64,000 nucleotides of DNA. It comes from Pseudomonas sp. MYb327. Lineage in GTDB: Bacteria; Pseudomonadota; Gammaproteobacteria; Pseudomonadales; Pseudomonadaceae. Within the stretch, counting starts at the first letter, position 1; every line of letters starts with the position of its first letter. The position numbers and the translations under genes are program-made. Location of the stretch: contig NZ_CP159258.1 of assembly GCF_040438925.1 (NCBI RefSeq), forward strand, positions 186,001-250,000, in the 5' to 3' direction. This document shows positions 61,881-64,000 of the stretch, piece by piece. The notes under the pieces were generated by a model. That model did no database searches. It was not told where the DNA came from and worked only from the letters and a program-made list of their open reading frames with translations.

Positions 61881-64000
61881 ATGAACCAGGACACCCCCTA
61901 TTCGCCTCTTTCACAGTTGTTCGACTCGACCGTCGGCCGGGAGCGGATAACCGGCTCGACGCAAGTACAGCATTTCATTGAACAGAGTGGTTCTGTCTTG
62001 CAAGTGGTGAAAATGGGACAACAAGGTCTGATGGACACTTTCGAGTTGTCCAGTCACGAGGCCGGCGTCCTGCTGGAGAAAGCCAATAGCGTGCTGGTGC
62101 ATCTGGCCCGGCAGTATCGCAACCACCGATTGACCCGCCATACGCCACCCAATCCATTGAACGAAACCGGCGTTCGATCGTTGGTGGAAGGCCCCGATTA
62201 CCACCGTTTGTTCAAGTTGGCCTGGGGTAATACCACCCCCGTGGGCAGCCTGGACGCCAATGATTCACCGGCTGCTTATTTTGTGGAGTTGTACCGCAAA
62301 GCGCTTGAGCTGGAAGAGCGCGCTAAGGACACGGCTGGTGAAAAATTAAAGCTGGAAGAGCGGCGGCCTGATCTCGCCACGCGTGAGATCAATCCGGAAA
62401 TGGCCTACCGCGTCACACCGACTGTGGTGCTGGTCAATGAAGTGCTCAATGGCATTATCGAGGCGCACGCTCCTGCCCAGGCCTTGGACAACGATGCGGT
62501 GGATGACCGGCTGCTCAAGGCGCGGTATCCAATGACCACGTTGCCATTCGAGTGGTATCGGGAACAGTGGGACTACGTCCTCCAGGAAAACGATTTGTCT
62601 CTTGGGGACGTGGTGCGTATTGCGGATGCAGATTCGCCATATTTCAAGCAGCCCGGCGCGCACGGCAATCGCTCGGATATCGCCATGCGTCAGGCCAGTG
62701 GCCTGGGCCCGGCCATGCAGGCGTTACTGCTTGAGGATCGCTACAGTTTCGGTGTCGAACCCCAGAGCGCTGAGTCAACGCCGCGTATCGACCCTCGCTC
62801 CGGCCGGATTGATCCCGATCCGCAGACAACCAATGATGATTTTTTCCAGAAGAATTTCGGGGCGAGCTACACGGACTTGCAAGACACAGTGAAGTTTTGC
62901 ACCCACGCCTCGATTGATTCGGACGCTCTGGCAAGCCTGCTATCGATCGAACGTTACGCTCCGACCATTTCCCCTAATGAAGGCAAAAGTCCTGCACCTG
63001 AAGATGAGCCCAAGCCCACGCCGAAACAATTCGGTTCGGTCTATATCAATGCCGATGGAGCCCAGGATGCAATCGCGGTGGATGAATCCGGGACGGACGA
63101 AATAAAGAGAACGCTCAAAGACGCCACAAAACGCCGATTCGACCTGATCAACCGCATGCTTCGTCTGGCACGACGCCTTGATTTGCCCTATGACGAATGC
63201 GATCGCCTGGTAATTGCCGCCATACGTGCCGAACAACGCACACCGGTTCAGGATGAAGATCAGGCATTGGATACTGTTCAAACCTACAAGATCACCGGCA
63301 ATACCCTGAGAGCCATCGGACTGTTCCAGGAGTTTCGTCGACACTACAAATGTTCCGCCGAGGATTTCGCGGCACTGATCGACGAGATGAGCGTATTTGG
63401 TCGCGGGGAGAAAAAATCCCAGTTCGACCGCGTGTTTAACGGCCAGTCGCTATTTGAAACACCACTTCGGCTCGACAACGGTGTTTTTGCCATTCATCCA
63501 CAAACCGAAGTCGACCGTCGCACCGTCGACCAGATTTGCAGTGGCCTGGGTATAAACCTGGAAACCTGGCGCTATCTGGCGCGGGTCGTTGCTGAGTGCT
63601 ATGGCCTGCGCGGTGAACTGACGCGCAGTTTGCCAGTGCTTTCGAGTCTGTACCGGCTGGTCAAGCTGGCTTCGTTCTGCGGTATCACCTCCATCGAGCT
63701 TGCAGCGTTGCTGGAGACCATGAGTCCCAGTGGCAGCGATTGGTTACGCGAGTTGTTGGGCAGGCCACATATTTCTAATTACCGGACCTTCGCCAAGGCA
63801 GATGTGCTCAATGTGTTGCATGCGGTGCATTCCTGTATCGAATGGTGCCGCGAGAACGACCTTGATGTGATCTGGCTGGTGCAGCATGTAGCGCCGGTTG
63901 TCGTGCCCGTAGTCGCCTCGGAGGCAGAACTGACGTTGCTGCAGGAACTGCGCAAGCGTCTGGAGCCGACCCGATTGAGTGAGGATATGTTGCTGGGAGC
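61881..64000 (+). CDS. Tc toxin A subunit (TcA), N-terminal part, runs off the window
   Basis: An open frame of 706 codons that continues beyond the window; only the N-terminal part is seen. AGGAG lies 8 bases before the ATG. It matches the N-terminus of TcA proteins (TcdA/TcaA, VRP1 region): PAAYFVELYRKAL, RRPDLATREINPEMAYRVTPTVVLVNEVLNGIIE, TLPFEWYREQWDYVLQENDLSLGDVV and a later helical shell. TcA forms the pentameric membrane channel that takes up the toxin and delivers the TcB-TcC cargo. Tc-A proteins are usually about 1000-2500 residues, so most of the gene lies to the right. Preceded by its own lux-box-like site. Confidence 0.88.
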   Translation, partial: MNQDTPYSPLSQLFDSTVGRERITGSTQVQHFIEQSGSVLQVVKMGQQGLMDTFELSSHEAGVLLEKANSVLVHLARQYRNHRLTRHTPPNPLNETGVRSLVEGPDYHRLFKLAWGNTTPVGSLDANDSPAAYFVELYRKALELEERAKDTAGEKLKLEERRPDLATREINPEMAYRVTPTVVLVNEVLNGIIEAHAPAQALDNDAVDDRLLKARYPMTTLPFEWYREQWDYVLQENDLSLGDVVRIADADSPYFKQPGAHGNRSDIAMRQASGLGPAMQALLLEDRYSFGVEPQSAESTPRIDPRSGRIDPDPQTTNDDFFQKNFGASYTDLQDTVKFCTHASIDSDALASLLSIERYAPTISPNEGKSPAPEDEPKPTPKQFGSVYINADGAQDAIAVDESGTDEIKRTLKDATKRRFDLINRMLRLARRLDLPYDECDRLVIAAIRAEQRTPVQDEDQALDTVQTYKITGNTLRAIGLFQEFRRHYKCSAEDFAALIDEMSVFGRGEKKSQFDRVFNGQSLFETPLRLDNGVFAIHPQTEVDRRTVDQICSGLGINLETWRYLARVVAECYGLRGELTRSLPVLSSLYRLVKLASFCGITSIELAALLETMSPSGSDWLRELLGRPHISNYRTFAKADVLNVLHAVHSCIEWCRENDLDVIWLVQHVAPVVVPVVASEAELTLLQELRKRLEPTRLSEDMLLG

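Noticed and set aside
61675..61884. 69-codon frame between the 114-residue gene and TcA
   Set aside because: It spans the lux-box-like site and the presumed TcA promoter, and has no ribosome site or familiar sequence.

Overview
The window is chromosomal DNA of a Pseudomonas of the fluorescens group. The evidence is GC-rich codon use, many REP/BIME palindromes built on the core GTAGGAGC..GGCTTGCC..GCGAT, and gene order familiar from Pseudomonas: groESL, colRS-orf222-inaA, an imelysin operon-bifA-sodB-argP block, and a fumarase-GGDEF-ferredoxin reductase-enoyl-CoA hydratase-pyk block. No insertion sequence, prophage, tRNA, rRNA or CRISPR array was seen.

Layout. 0-2.5 kb: end of fxsA and the groES-groEL chaperonin operon behind a sigma-32-like promoter. 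2.6-7.3 kb: a PAP2 phosphatase diverging from colR-colS, then the orf222 methyltransferase and an InaA/WapQ lipopolysaccharide kinase. ColR-like boxes lie before both the PAP2 gene and orf222. 7.4-11.6 kb: an RND pump and its adaptor. 11.9-17.1 kb: an iron-linked operon (imelysin lipoprotein, di-haem lipoprotein, second imelysin, DUF1513) behind a palindromic operator. 17.3-24.5 kb: bifA, sodB, a LysE/ArgO exporter and ACT protein diverging from argP, an epimerase and a coiled-coil membrane protein. 24.7-31.7 kb: a Cache protein, a DHA2 exporter, pobA/pobR, and a LysR regulator paired with an MBL-fold protein. 31.9-40.4 kb: a LysR regulator diverging from a probable guanidino/amine catabolic unit (ThDP decarboxylase, aldehyde dehydrogenase, four-component ABC importer). 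40.5-43.6 kb: AraC regulator, small monooxygenase, flavin reductase and a secreted repeat protein. 43.9-48.6 kb: an MHS-type dicarboxylate transporter with a sigma-54 promoter, next to a DctB/DctD-type (MifS/MifR-like) two-component system.

48.7-64 kb is the accessory highlight. A complete Tc-toxin B subunit gene (48749-53374, minus) and the start of a Tc-toxin A subunit gene (61881 to the window end, plus) flank about 8 kb of core genes (fumarase, diguanylate cyclase, ferredoxin reductase, enoyl-CoA hydratase, pyruvate kinase, TPR lipoprotein, PilZ). A 114-residue protein of unknown function precedes the A gene. All three of these genes carry a 20-bp lux-box-like palindrome (best copy ACCTGTCAGATCTGACAGGT) 66-73 bases before the start codon. 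This suggests one LuxR-type regulator, not encoded here, controls the divided toxin locus. No TcC gene is visible in the window.

All calls come from reading the sequence and from memory of protein families; no database search was run.
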